This document shows positions 17,471 through 25,534 of a DNA stretch of 48,912 bases, in pieces (the stretch's first letter is position 1; each line of letters starts with the position of its first letter). The stretch is from UBA6109 sp964506465 (GTDB lineage Bacteria; Desulfobacterota; Syntrophia; Syntrophales; UBA6109), in assembly GCA_964506465.1 (NCBI GenBank), contig CAZDLM010000015.1, forward strand, positions 1 to 48,912, written 5' to 3'. The translations under genes were made by a program, and so were the position numbers. The notes under the pieces are model-generated. The model was not told where the DNA came from. It saw only the letters and a program-made list of their open reading frames with translations, and made no database searches.

Positions 17471-17853
17471 ACCGTGCGCCTGCGGGAGCCCCATGACTGC
17501 TCAACAGGTGCACTTCCTTTTTTCGATCGGCGTGATCCCAGAATTCGCCCCCATGAACACGACATTGCGCACCGAACACCCTTCCCGCCGCGGTCGCTCT
17601 ACGGATCCCGACCGCCGAACGTCGTTCACCTCCCGATCCACATTCTAAGCACGATTTCCCATTCTCTCTCATGATGACCGCTCAGGACCGCATCATGTAA
17701 GTGATCGTTTACAATTGATATTCTTGTTCCCTGATCTCAAGAAACCGACCCGCCTATGATTATAGAGTAATGATTACAAACGGATACAATTATTTCCGGC
17801 AGCTCTCTTCCCTTTTATTCGCCGACACAGTCGTCCTGATTCTAAAAATTATC
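17471..17853. other. Non-coding gap after nudC
   Basis: These 383 bases contain no convincing gene on either strand. Short open frames have no ribosome sites or recognisable sequence. The right half is AT-rich and leads into the promoter at 17854. Confidence 0.4.
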
Positions 17854-17882
17854 TTGACATGAGTGATTCCGTTTTATAAAAA
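17854..17882 (+). promoter_or_regulatory. Sigma-70-type promoter of the 49-residue membrane protein gene
   Basis: A perfect TTGACA at 17854-17859 is followed after 17 bases by TAAAAA at 17877-17882 (TATAAA with a 15-base spacer overlaps it). It lies 70 bases before a small gene with a strong ribosome site. Confidence 0.6.
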
Positions 17883-17895
17883 GTAGTTAACATTC

Positions 17896-17913
17896 ACTCA
17901 CTTTTTTGTGAGT
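17896..17913. promoter_or_regulatory. Palindromic site in the leader of the small membrane protein gene
   Basis: ACTCAC-TTTTTT-GTGAGT is an exact inverted repeat just after the expected transcription start. A related half-site TGAGTGA lies between the promoter boxes at 17860. The spacing resembles a repressor operator (TetR-like sites often use TGAGTGA-type half-sites), but the repressor is not identified. A short RNA hairpin is an alternative. Confidence 0.45.
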
Positions 17914-17952
17914 TAAAAACGACAAGAGTTTCATTTCTCTGAGGAGGACTCT

Positions 17953-18102
17953 ATGAGCGACCAGGCAAGACACGTTTCGTCAAACGACGGAAACCCCGAG
18001 CCGTCGCCGACAAAAAAATGGATCAACAGGATCATTGGTGTCATCGGTTTCTTGTTTCTCTTGTTTCTGATCTTCAAGATGGTCATGAACAAGCTGGGAT
18101 AA
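17953..18102 (+). CDS. 49-residue single-pass membrane protein, unknown function
   Basis: The gene encodes MSDQARHVSSNDGNPEPSPT, then KKWINRI, then one hydrophobic helix (IIGVIGFLFLLFLIFKMVM) and the end NKLG. The charge pattern puts the polar 27-residue head in the cytoplasm only if the helix is inserted C-terminus out; the short basic tail leaves this open. GAGGAGG six bases before the ATG is one of the best ribosome sites in the window. A perfect -35 box and a palindrome lie upstream. These signals make it a real gene despite its size. I know no family for it; small proteins of this kind often modulate a membrane transporter or kinase. Confidence 0.7.
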   Translation: MSDQARHVSSNDGNPEPSPTKKWINRIIGVIGFLFLLFLIFKMVMNKLG

Positions 18103-18753
18103 CCAGGTCACACTCGGCAATTGGAGGTGCTCCGCGCCCGAAGCGCCAATGCCGGTACTGCGATCAAGTCGGGCGGCGTATCGCGACGGCAACACCGGCC
18201 TAGCGATTGATACTTGCGACTCTCCTATGACAGCGGGTAGTGATGAAACCGCTTTTCTCGTGCGGGTAGTAGGTTAGCCACGGTAATTTCAACAGTCCTT
18301 ATGCTTGCACGACCGTAATAGGCGCCTTCCACGGATAAAACCATTCTATCGGCTGTCACGAAGAGAATTGTCTCTTCCTATTGCCCACCTCATTTCCCCA
18401 TGTAAGCCACCAAGCTAAGCGGTCAGGCGGATAGACGCCGGCGCCTTCCTCCATTTGCATCTGATCGTTGCCTTTCCGTGGCGGAAACGCGGCCGCAGTA
18501 TCCGATGCTCGAAGTCCTGGATTCTGATGCCGAGGTCGCGTAGTCATATTTCGCGATTGACATCTGCCACGAATTGGTGGACTGAAACACTTGCGCATCA
18601 TCAAATCAAAGCCATGCCATGAAGATGTCGCTGTGGTGATGGCGTCTTCAAGGAACCTATGAGCGGTCAAGACCACCCGGAAGCACCCCCAGACAAACGG
18701 CAGCTTGAACTTTCAGGCCGAGATCCCGACGAAGCGACAGATCTTTACAGGCC
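18103..18753. other. Long gap without a recognisable gene
   Basis: About 650 bases before the MFS gene. A 106-residue minus-strand frame (18356-18676) has no start signal and an unlikely composition. No tRNA, repeat shared with the rest of the window, or good promoter was found. The sequence may be a decayed gene. Confidence 0.4.
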
Positions 18754-20160
18754 GTGAAGAGACAGATGAATCTGCAAGTCATCATCGCCATCACCATGGG
18801 CATGTTCGTCACGAACCTGGACGCCACCATCGTGAACATCGCCTTTCCTTCCATGGCGCGGCAGTTTGAAGTCGGCACAGACCTGATCGCCCTCGTCGAA
18901 CTGAGCTACCTCGTCATGATCTGCTCCCTGCTGCCGGTGTTTGCCAAGATCGGCCAGCGCAGGGGCACCGCATTCGTCCTGCGTACGGGCTACGTGACCT
19001 TTACCGTCGCAACGCTTTTCTGTGCGGCGGCTCCGAATCTGCCCCTGCTGATCGTCGCCCGCGGCCTCCAAGGCGTCGGCGGCGCCATGCTGATGGCCGT
19101 GGGCAACGCCCTCATCGTCACACACGTCCCCGAACACGCCCGCGGCCGGGCCTTTGGCATCAACACGGTGCTGGGCGCCATCGGCTTCGCGGTCGGTTCT
19201 CCTCTGGGAGGCCTGCTCACCGACCAGTTCGGGTGGCGTTCGGTCTTTGTGGCAACGATCTTCCCAACGGTTCTCGGATTCGCGCTGGCACGGCGGCGCC
19301 TGAGCGACGGACCGCCCCTCCCCTCCCGCAGCAGCTTTGACTTTGCCGGTGCGTCGGGCCTGTTCGTCGGCCTCAGCTCGCTGGTGCTGCTTTTCAATCA
19401 GGGCATGGACCGGGGCGCCGCCTCTGCGCCGGCACTCGGTCTGATCGTCATCGGGCTCATCGGTTTCGGTGCGTTCGTCGCTGCTGAAAAACGCGCGGCC
19501 GATCCAATCATCACCCTGGGCGTGTTCAGGCACGCAGGCGTTGCTCTCGGCCTTTACGGAGGGCTCGCCTGCGTCGTCGTCCTGGACGGCATGTTCTTCA
19601 TCATGCCCTTCTTCTTCCAGCAGGCCCAAGGCTATTCGGTGACGAACAGCGGTCTGCTGCTGGGCGTATTCCCGCTGCTCGCGATGGTGGCCAGTCCGCT
19701 GGCCGGATGGCTGGTTGACCGTCTCAATGCCCGATTGGTAAGCATCGGCGCCGGCGTGATCATCATTGCCGGGACCCTGCTGTTCACGTTCTTTTCCGCG
19801 ACCACGTCCCTGGCCGCCACACTGACGGCGGCGGCGGCGTTGTCCGTCGGAATTTCGATGTTCCTGCCGGCCAATACCGCTTTGGTGATGAGTCATACGG
19901 GCGTTGCCACCGCCACGGAACTCTCCGCGCTGTATTCCCTGACCCAGTCGTTGGGCAGCGCCGTAGGGGTCGCGTGCCTGGAAATGGCCTATTCCTTGGG
20001 GTTCAGGGGGGGAGTCGCCAGTGTTCCCCTGATGGTCGAAGGGTTTCGCCGTGCGTCGTGGGCGGCTCTGGTGATCGCTCTGAGCCTTACCATCGCCAGC
20101 GTCGCCCTGAAGACCGTTCGAAAATCCGGCAATCCAGACCCGCCGATCACAAGGAGCTGA
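18754..20160 (+). CDS. MFS transporter, DHA2 (EmrB/QacA-like) drug-export family
   Basis: This 468-residue inner-membrane proton antiporter has about 13-14 helices. The DHA2 marker LDATIVNIAFPSM lies in helix 1, RGLQGVGGAMLMAVG in helix 4, and the antiporter motif C region around AIGFAVGSPLGGLL in helix 5. Length matches the 14-helix group. The start is a GTG with no strong ribosome site; the ATG at 18766 is an alternative. The stop is two bases before the ATG of the next gene, so both are almost certainly co-translated. No fusion or outer-membrane partner gene is adjacent, so export would end in the periplasm. Substrates cannot be inferred. Confidence 0.88.
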   Translation: MKRQMNLQVIIAITMGMFVTNLDATIVNIAFPSMARQFEVGTDLIALVELSYLVMICSLLPVFAKIGQRRGTAFVLRTGYVTFTVATLFCAAAPNLPLLIVARGLQGVGGAMLMAVGNALIVTHVPEHARGRAFGINTVLGAIGFAVGSPLGGLLTDQFGWRSVFVATIFPTVLGFALARRRLSDGPPLPSRSSFDFAGASGLFVGLSSLVLLFNQGMDRGAASAPALGLIVIGLIGFGAFVAAEKRAADPIITLGVFRHAGVALGLYGGLACVVVLDGMFFIMPFFFQQAQGYSVTNSGLLLGVFPLLAMVASPLAGWLVDRLNARLVSIGAGVIIIAGTLLFTFFSATTSLAATLTAAAALSVGISMFLPANTALVMSHTGVATATELSALYSLTQSLGSAVGVACLEMAYSLGFRGGVASVPLMVEGFRRASWAALVIALSLTIASVALKTVRKSGNPDPPITRS

Positions 20161-20162
20161 TC

Positions 20163-21647
20163 ATGAACCGTCGTCCATGTCTCAAACTCACCGTACCGAT
20201 GCGGGACACGTATCTGCCCATGGCCTTGCTGCACGTGCGGGAATCCGCGGCCATCTTCGGGGCGCCGGCTGCTATCGCGCAGAAGATCGAGATCGCCTGC
20301 GAGGAGGCCGTTACCCACCTGATGGAACACGGCGAATTCTTCGAGGGCGACGAGACCTTGGAGATCGCATGCAACCGGCTCGATGACGGCATGGAAATCG
20401 TGCTGCACGAAATGGGCATTCCCTTTGACCCGAAGCGCCAGCCGGGCTTTCAGCCGGCGCAACGCCTCGAAGAGTTTTCCACGAGGGGACTAGGGCTTTA
20501 CCTCATGCAGCAGTTCATGGACCACGTTGAATTCAGCAATATGGGCAGCAACGGCATCCGGATGCGGCTCGCCAAGCACTGGGAATCCGCTCCGGCAGGC
20601 GAACCTGCCCGGCCGGCCGAAACAGCGGCCGTGCCGCAAAGCTTCGACGTGCGGGTCGCCACGCCCGAGGATGCCATCGAGATCACCCGCTGCGCCTACC
20701 GGTCCCACGGCTACAGCTTCTTTGACGCCAAAATCTACGACTACCGGCAACTCGCCATGGATATTCAGAACGGGTCTATCTACTCGGTCATCACCGTCGA
20801 ACCCGGCGGCAAGGTGCTGGGACATATCGCGGTGGTCCGCAGCCATCCGGACGATCCCATCGTCGAGTGCACGTATGTTTTCGTCGATCCGAATCTGCGC
20901 GGCGGCGGCGTGAGCAAGAAGATCGGCAATCTCGTCTTCGATTACCTGACGCGCAACCCTTCGATCAGGGGATGGTCGGCCTGTTCGGTTTCCAACCACG
21001 TGTTTTCCCAGAAGCTGGTGGCCAACTATGGGGCCAATGTCTGCGCCATCCAGCTCGCGAGCTGCGTCGAAACCTGGAGGTTTAAGGGCATTGCCAGCGA
21101 CCTGGGCAGCCAGCGCAACAGCGACGTCATCGCCTTCATGCCCATCGACCGATCCGTGCGGACCGTCTTCCTGCCTGCTCGTCATCGGGACGCCATCCTG
21201 CAACTCTATCAAGCCCTGGGACTCGAACGCAGCGTTGGCGACCCGGGTCCTTCAGTCCTGCCGCCCTTGGGTCCCTCGCAAATCGAGGTGGATGTCATGG
21301 AAGACGATCGGACCGCCGACATCGACGTCATACGCCCCGGCGGCGACCTTATCGATTTGTTGCGCAAGACCCTGCGTCGGCTCTGTGTCCAGGGCATTGT
21401 GTCAATTCTCATTCGCCTGCCCCTGGAAGCACCCGCCACGTCGGCCATGGTTCCTCTGCTGGAAGACCTCGGTTTCTTTTTCGCCGGCATTTTGCCCTTG
21501 ACCAGGATCGGAGACGCCATGCTGCTCCAGTACCTCAACAACGTGACGGTCGATTATGCCAAGATCCAAATCCATTCCGAGGGCGGCCGGCGGCTTCTGG
21601 AATACATCCAATCCTGCGACCCCTGGCGGGAGTTGGACCGCCCGTAA
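20163..21647 (+). CDS. RsbW-like ATPase domain fused to a GNAT acetyltransferase
   Basis: This 494-residue cytoplasmic protein starts with a domain like the anti-sigma kinases RsbW/SpoIIAB (residues about 5-140). The N-box reads CEEAVTHLMEHG, the G1 position LHEMGIPFDP and the G2 box TRGLGLYLMQQFMD. The usual Mg-binding Asn of the N-box is His here and the G1 Asp is Glu, so kinase activity is doubtful. Residues about 165-320 are a GNAT fold (VRVATPEDAIEITR; VDPNLRGGGVSKKI is the acetyl-CoA loop). A further 170-residue domain is unassigned. AAGGAG lies seven bases before the ATG, which follows the MFS stop by two bases. The rsbRSTX operon begins 470 bases further on, which suggests a link with it. 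Confidence 0.8.
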   Translation: MNRRPCLKLTVPMRDTYLPMALLHVRESAAIFGAPAAIAQKIEIACEEAVTHLMEHGEFFEGDETLEIACNRLDDGMEIVLHEMGIPFDPKRQPGFQPAQRLEEFSTRGLGLYLMQQFMDHVEFSNMGSNGIRMRLAKHWESAPAGEPARPAETAAVPQSFDVRVATPEDAIEITRCAYRSHGYSFFDAKIYDYRQLAMDIQNGSIYSVITVEPGGKVLGHIAVVRSHPDDPIVECTYVFVDPNLRGGGVSKKIGNLVFDYLTRNPSIRGWSACSVSNHVFSQKLVANYGANVCAIQLASCVETWRFKGIASDLGSQRNSDVIAFMPIDRSVRTVFLPARHRDAILQLYQALGLERSVGDPGPSVLPPLGPSQIEVDVMEDDRTADIDVIRPGGDLIDLLRKTLRRLCVQGIVSILIRLPLEAPATSAMVPLLEDLGFFFAGILPLTRIGDAMLLQYLNNVTVDYAKIQIHSEGGRRLLEYIQSCDPWRELDRP

Positions 21648-22114
21648 GAGAGCAGGAACGCGTTCTGAATTTCTGCCACGATAGGGGATTGCGCTCGACG
21701 TTGTCCGCAGGACCGGCGAGCAGCTCGACCTTCCGAATTGCTTCAGCGTCGCCTATACGATCAACGCGTTCGAACATATAAGCGACCGCTGTTGACCCTA
21801 GACAAATGGATCTATCGATCGAAGATAGCCGGCAATCCTTATCGGTCCATGCCTTGAGCCGGATACCGGCAAGATTCCAGGCGCCGATGGAAGTGCTGAT
21901 CGGGAAAGCATGATCTCGCATTCGCAGATGCCCCCAAGTGTTCCCGGCAAGCGCGGGATCAGAGACCGATAGTCAAAAATTTATTTGCAGTTGACGCCTC
22001 ATCACTCTATAGTCTTCTATATTCACTGAAATTCATTTCTTGAGGAACCTGCAAATGAGCAGGCTCGGCCGGGGCGGGGAATATACAAAAAATTTCTGAG
22101 GAGGAACGGAAGCC
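21648..22114. other. Gap upstream of the stressosome operon
   Basis: No gene can be supported in these 467 bases; a 128-residue minus-strand frame has no ribosome site and runs into the coding sequence of the ATPase/GNAT gene. The last 130 bases are AT-rich, with TTGACG at 21991 and TTCTAT at 22015 as a weak promoter candidate for rsbR. A short CCTGC/GCAGG hairpin lies at 22049-22064 in the leader. Confidence 0.4.
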
Positions 22115-23011
22115 GTGAATAAAAAAAACATCGGGAAGACAGAGGAGAATCGCGTGGAAGGGCTTCGGCAAGAGCTCGTGGCGCATTTTCGCGGCGAACG
22201 GAACTCCTTGCGCAAGGAATGGGTGCGTCAGATGACTGCCAAGAAGCTTCTGGAAGGGATGACTCCGCAGGAGACGGAGGCTGAATCGGCGACGATTTAC
22301 GACACCTGCGTCCAGTGCCTCGAGACGGCGCGTTATGATTCCGCAGAGGCCTATGCGAAGAGAATGGCGGAACGCGGCGTACTGCGCGGCATGACATCCG
22401 AACAGATTATGGGGGGCATGTTGACTCTGCGCGACGTATACGGACGCAGCCTGTTCGGCAAATACCGCAAGAATATGGCCCAGCTCATCGCGGCGCTCGA
22501 TGTCTATGAGCCGGTCGCCAATAGTATTCTCGCCATCGTCGCCATGGCCTTTATCGGAGAACGCGAGAACGTCGTTCGCCAGCAGCAGGAGGCGATCCGC
22601 GAACTTTCCACGCCCGTCCTGCAGGTACGCGAGGGACTCCTCATCCTGCCGATTATCGGGTTGATCGATTCGCTGAGGGCGAAGCAGCTCACCGAGCAAC
22701 TGCTGCGCGCCATCCGCGCGAACAGAGCCAGGGCGGTGGTCATCGACATCACAGGCGTTCCCGCGGTGGACTCCAAAATCGCGAATCACATCCTCCAGAC
22801 GATGGACGCCGCGCGGCTCATGGGCGCAAGGGTCATCGTCACGGGGCTGTCTCCGGACGTCGCTCAGGCGCTTGTATACATCGGTGTCGATTTGACGCGG
22901 CTCAAGACCGTGGGAGATCTGCAGGGAGGCATTGAAGAGGCAGACAGATTTCTGGGTTACAGGGTCGGAACGGTTGAATCCGGACCCATGTCACCATCGA
23001 TGAAAGGATAG
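22115..23011 (+). CDS. rsbR: Stressosome sensor/scaffold protein RsbR
   Basis: This 298-residue protein has the RsbR layout. An all-helical N-terminal sensor region of about 170 residues (non-haem globin-like in Bacillus) is followed by a STAS domain (TPVLQVREGLLILPIIGLID to the end). The conserved phosphorylatable residue of the STAS core falls at Ser220 in VPAVDSKIANH, where Bacillus RsbRA has Thr205. RsbR and RsbS build the large stressosome shell that holds RsbT until stress. The start is GTG with GAGGAGG 11 bases upstream. It is the first gene of a tight five-gene operon. The signal sensed by the N-terminal region is unknown. Confidence 0.9.
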   Translation: MNKKNIGKTEENRVEGLRQELVAHFRGERNSLRKEWVRQMTAKKLLEGMTPQETEAESATIYDTCVQCLETARYDSAEAYAKRMAERGVLRGMTSEQIMGGMLTLRDVYGRSLFGKYRKNMAQLIAALDVYEPVANSILAIVAMAFIGERENVVRQQQEAIRELSTPVLQVREGLLILPIIGLIDSLRAKQLTEQLLRAIRANRARAVVIDITGVPAVDSKIANHILQTMDAARLMGARVIVTGLSPDVAQALVYIGVDLTRLKTVGDLQGGIEEADRFLGYRVGTVESGPMSPSMKG

Positions 23012-23018
23012 GAAAGCG

Positions 23019-23390
23019 ATGAGCATCCCCATTCTGAAACAGGGTTCCTACCTGATCGCTTCCATCCAGTCATCTCCTTCCGATTCAGAATGGCGGGAGA
23101 TGGGGAAGATATTAGCTGATAGAGTAGGAAAATTCCGTTCACGCGGAGTGGTCATCGATGTAACCGTCCTGGATCTGATCGATTCCTTTGCAGCGCGGAC
23201 CCTGCGCGAAATCGCCAAGACCGTCAAACTGCGCGGGGCGGAGCCCGTAATTGTCGGCATCCAGCCGGACGTCGCCTTTTCGATGGTCGAATTGGGCCTG
23301 ACGCTGGGGGATATCGCGACCGAACTGGATCTGGAAGAAGGTCTGGCAACGCTGAATGCCCTTCTGAAGGGCGGTGGCAACCATGACTGA
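23019..23390 (+). CDS. rsbS: Stressosome STAS protein RsbS
   Basis: This 123-residue single STAS domain is the RsbS partner of the stressosome core. The phosphorylatable serine is Ser56 in LDLIDSFAARTL, equivalent to Bacillus Ser59. ILKQGSYLIASIQ opens the domain, and MVELGLTLGDIATELDLEEG matches the family C-terminal half. When RsbT phosphorylates this serine, RsbT leaves the complex. The gene follows rsbR by seven bases and its stop overlaps the rsbT start (ATGACTGA). Length is normal. Confidence 0.92.
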   Translation: MSIPILKQGSYLIASIQSSPSDSEWREMGKILADRVGKFRSRGVVIDVTVLDLIDSFAARTLREIAKTVKLRGAEPVIVGIQPDVAFSMVELGLTLGDIATELDLEEGLATLNALLKGGGNHD

Positions 23391-23787
23391 CGGCGAATTG
23401 CGGGTGCCGATCCATTCCGAATACGACATCGTTACGGCTCGACACCAAGTCCGCAAATTGTGCGCCGCATTGAATTTCTCGGCCGTCGATCTGACCCTCG
23501 TTGCCACTTGCGTCTCCGAGCTGGCGCGGAACATTGTGGAATACGCCGGGTCCGGTGTGATGATCATGGCGCTGGAGAACGGCAAGGACGCGAGGGGTGT
23601 TGTCATTGTCGCTCAAGACGAGGGGCCCGGCATTCCGGATATAGAGTCGGCCATGAAAGACGGCTACTCCACAGGCAACGGCCTGGGTTTAGGACTCCCG
23701 GGCTGCAGGCGCATCATGGATGTGTTCGCGATTGTCTCCAAAAAGGGTAAAGGGACCACGGTGACGGTGAAGAAATGGAAGAGATGA
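23383..23787 (+). CDS. rsbT: Stressosome switch kinase RsbT
   Basis: This 134-residue serine/threonine kinase is of the GHKL fold. It has the N-box CVSELARNIVEYAG, the G1 box AQDEGPGIPD and the G2 box TGNGLGLGLPGCRRIMD, all intact, unlike the ATPase part of the GNAT fusion upstream. RsbT phosphorylates RsbS and RsbR and, once free, activates a target carrying an RsbU N-terminal domain. I chose the ATG at 23383 rather than the GTG at 23374; it overlaps the rsbS stop. The end overlaps rsbX by 13 bases. No sigma-B, RsbV or separate RsbW gene is present, so its target must differ from the Bacillus pathway. Confidence 0.92.
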   Translation: MTDGELRVPIHSEYDIVTARHQVRKLCAALNFSAVDLTLVATCVSELARNIVEYAGSGVMIMALENGKDARGVVIVAQDEGPGIPDIESAMKDGYSTGNGLGLGLPGCRRIMDVFAIVSKKGKGTTVTVKKWKR

Positions 23788-24398
23788 GAAGCCCCTATGT
23801 CGAATGGGGCATCGCCGCTCTTCCGCTCGCCGGGCAGGAACAGTGCGGTGACGCCTATGTTGCGAAGGCCTGGGAAAAAAAATTTTTGGCGGCTGCCATA
23901 GACGGCTTGGGGCACGGCGGAAAGGCCGCCATTGCAGCGGGGATTGCCGTTGATACCTTGACCCGTTGCGCATCGGATTCTGACGATGTCGTTTCTCTTG
24001 TGAATCGGTGTCACGAATCCCTTATGGGAACGAGAGGGGTCGTCCTCAGCCTGGCGTTATTTGACGTCGAGGACAATGCCATGACCTGGCTCGGCGTCGG
24101 CAACGTGGATGGCCTTCTGCTGCGTGCCGATCCTCAAAAAAAACCGGCCGCGGAATCCCTGTTCCGGAGAGGCGGCGTCGTGGGGTACCAAATGCCTCCC
24201 CTGCGTCCTTCGAAGCTCCGCGTCCATCGAGGAGATCTCATGATCTTTTCCACGGACGGCATTTGCAGCGCCTTCAGCAGGGAAATCCGCCTTCACGAGT
24301 CGCCTCAGCAAATCGCCGACACGGTCATCAAGAGCTACAGCAGAAAAACGGATGACGCCCTCGTCATGGTAGTGCGATACAATGGTGATTCGACATGA
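23775..24398 (+). CDS. rsbX: Stressosome phosphatase RsbX
   Basis: This 207-residue PP2C/SpoIIE-type phosphatase resets the stressosome by dephosphorylating RsbS and RsbR. Metal-binding aspartates lie in QEQCGDAYVAK, AAAIDGLGHGG, FSTDGICSAF and the terminal RKTDDALVMVV. Length and the lack of an N-terminal regulatory domain fit RsbX and not RsbU. The start overlaps rsbT and the stop overlaps the kinase gene by four bases (ATGA), so all five proteins are made in fixed proportion. Confidence 0.9.
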   Translation: MEEMRSPYVEWGIAALPLAGQEQCGDAYVAKAWEKKFLAAAIDGLGHGGKAAIAAGIAVDTLTRCASDSDDVVSLVNRCHESLMGTRGVVLSLALFDVEDNAMTWLGVGNVDGLLLRADPQKKPAAESLFRRGGVVGYQMPPLRPSKLRVHRGDLMIFSTDGICSAFSREIRLHESPQQIADTVIKSYSRKTDDALVMVVRYNGDST

Positions 24399-25402
24399 CG
24401 AAAAAGATCAGCGCGTTCAAGGCCGCTTACAGGCATTTGTTGCGTGAATACATCACAGCGACAGGCGAAGCCGCGCTGCAACACGCCTACGAATTGGGCC
24501 GCCAGGCCATGCGGGACGGGCTCGGTCCCATGGACATTGTATCGACCCAGCAGGAGGCGCTTCTCGAACTCTTGAAAGACGCTGAAACGGCACGTGACTG
24601 CATCCGCATAGTGGAATTGTCCCATGAATTTTCTACGGAATGCCTTGCCCCTTTCGAGTTAACCCACCGCGGCTTCTTGGAAGTGGAGCAGCTCAACAGG
24701 AAGCTCGAAGACCTGAATAAGGAGTTGGAGACCTTCAGTTACTCTGTTTCCCATGACCTCCGAGCGCCGCTCAGGGCCATCGACGGGTATTCGAGAATGA
24801 TCCTCAAGAAGCAGGAGGAGCATTTTGATGAAGAAACGAAGCGTCGCTTCCGTGCGATCCGCGAGAACGTCGAGACCATGGGGCGTCTTATCGATGAGTT
24901 GCTGACGCTTTCCCGTCTGGGTAAACAGGAAATTTCGAATGCACGCCTGGATATGGAAGGGATCATCGGGAACGTCTGGCAGAATCTGCTTACGAGCAAC
25001 CCGGACAGGAACATGATCTTGCGCAATGAGGGAGTGTTCCCGGCGACCGGCGATCCGTCACTCCTGCGAGAAGTGTTCAGCAATCTGCTGGGGAATGCGG
25101 TCAAGTTCACCCGTACCCGGGATATCGCTCGGATCGAGGTGGGAAGTTCTCGCGAAGCGGAAGAGGTGGTTTATTACGTTCGGGACAACGGCGTCGGCTT
25201 CGACATGAAGCACTACGACAGACTCTTTGGCGTATTCCAGCGTCTTCATTCCGCGGATGATTATGAAGGCACCGGCGTCGGACTGGCCATTGTGCATCGC
25301 ATCGTCAGCCGCCACGGCGGACGGATTTGGGCGGAAGGGGACGTCGACAAGGGCGCCACTTTCTATTTTTCGCTTCCTCAGAAGAAGAACGGCTTTTCTT
25401 GA
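24395..25402 (+). CDS. Histidine kinase with an RsbU-like N-terminal domain
   Basis: This 335-residue cytoplasmic kinase has no membrane segment. Residues about 5-95 are helical (FKAAYRHLLREYITATGEAA, then GLGPMDIVSTQQEALLELL) and resemble the N-terminal dimer domain of RsbU, which RsbT binds in Bacillus. HisKA follows, with His120 in SVSHDLRAPLRAIDGYS, then a complete HATPase: N-box LREVFSNLLGNAVKFT, G1 VRDNGVGFD, F-box RLFGVFQRLH, G2 GTGVGLAIV. The H-box is of the phytochrome-like class that often serves single-domain Rcp1-type regulators. Its four-base overlap with rsbX makes it the natural output of the module. No receiver gene is adjacent; the nearest is at 29874. The RsbU_N assignment is by eye. 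Confidence 0.85.
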   Translation: MTKKISAFKAAYRHLLREYITATGEAALQHAYELGRQAMRDGLGPMDIVSTQQEALLELLKDAETARDCIRIVELSHEFSTECLAPFELTHRGFLEVEQLNRKLEDLNKELETFSYSVSHDLRAPLRAIDGYSRMILKKQEEHFDEETKRRFRAIRENVETMGRLIDELLTLSRLGKQEISNARLDMEGIIGNVWQNLLTSNPDRNMILRNEGVFPATGDPSLLREVFSNLLGNAVKFTRTRDIARIEVGSSREAEEVVYYVRDNGVGFDMKHYDRLFGVFQRLHSADDYEGTGVGLAIVHRIVSRHGGRIWAEGDVDKGATFYFSLPQKKNGFS

Positions 25403-25534
25403 GCAGACTGCGACTCTCTTTCATCCATCCGTCCGTCCCGGCCCTTGCCGGATCACCACAATGAAAAAACCCTGCCCCCTCCGCCTGCGGTCTGCTGAAC
25501 TGCTGGACTTTTCGGAGGTCATGTCTTGACCGGA

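Noticed and set aside
18356..18676. 106-codon frame on the minus strand
   Set aside because: No start signal, mixed composition and no motif; probably chance or debris.
18745..19896. Open frame of 383 codons on the minus strand
   Set aside because: Antisense to the MFS gene; almost entirely polar and without any fold-like pattern.
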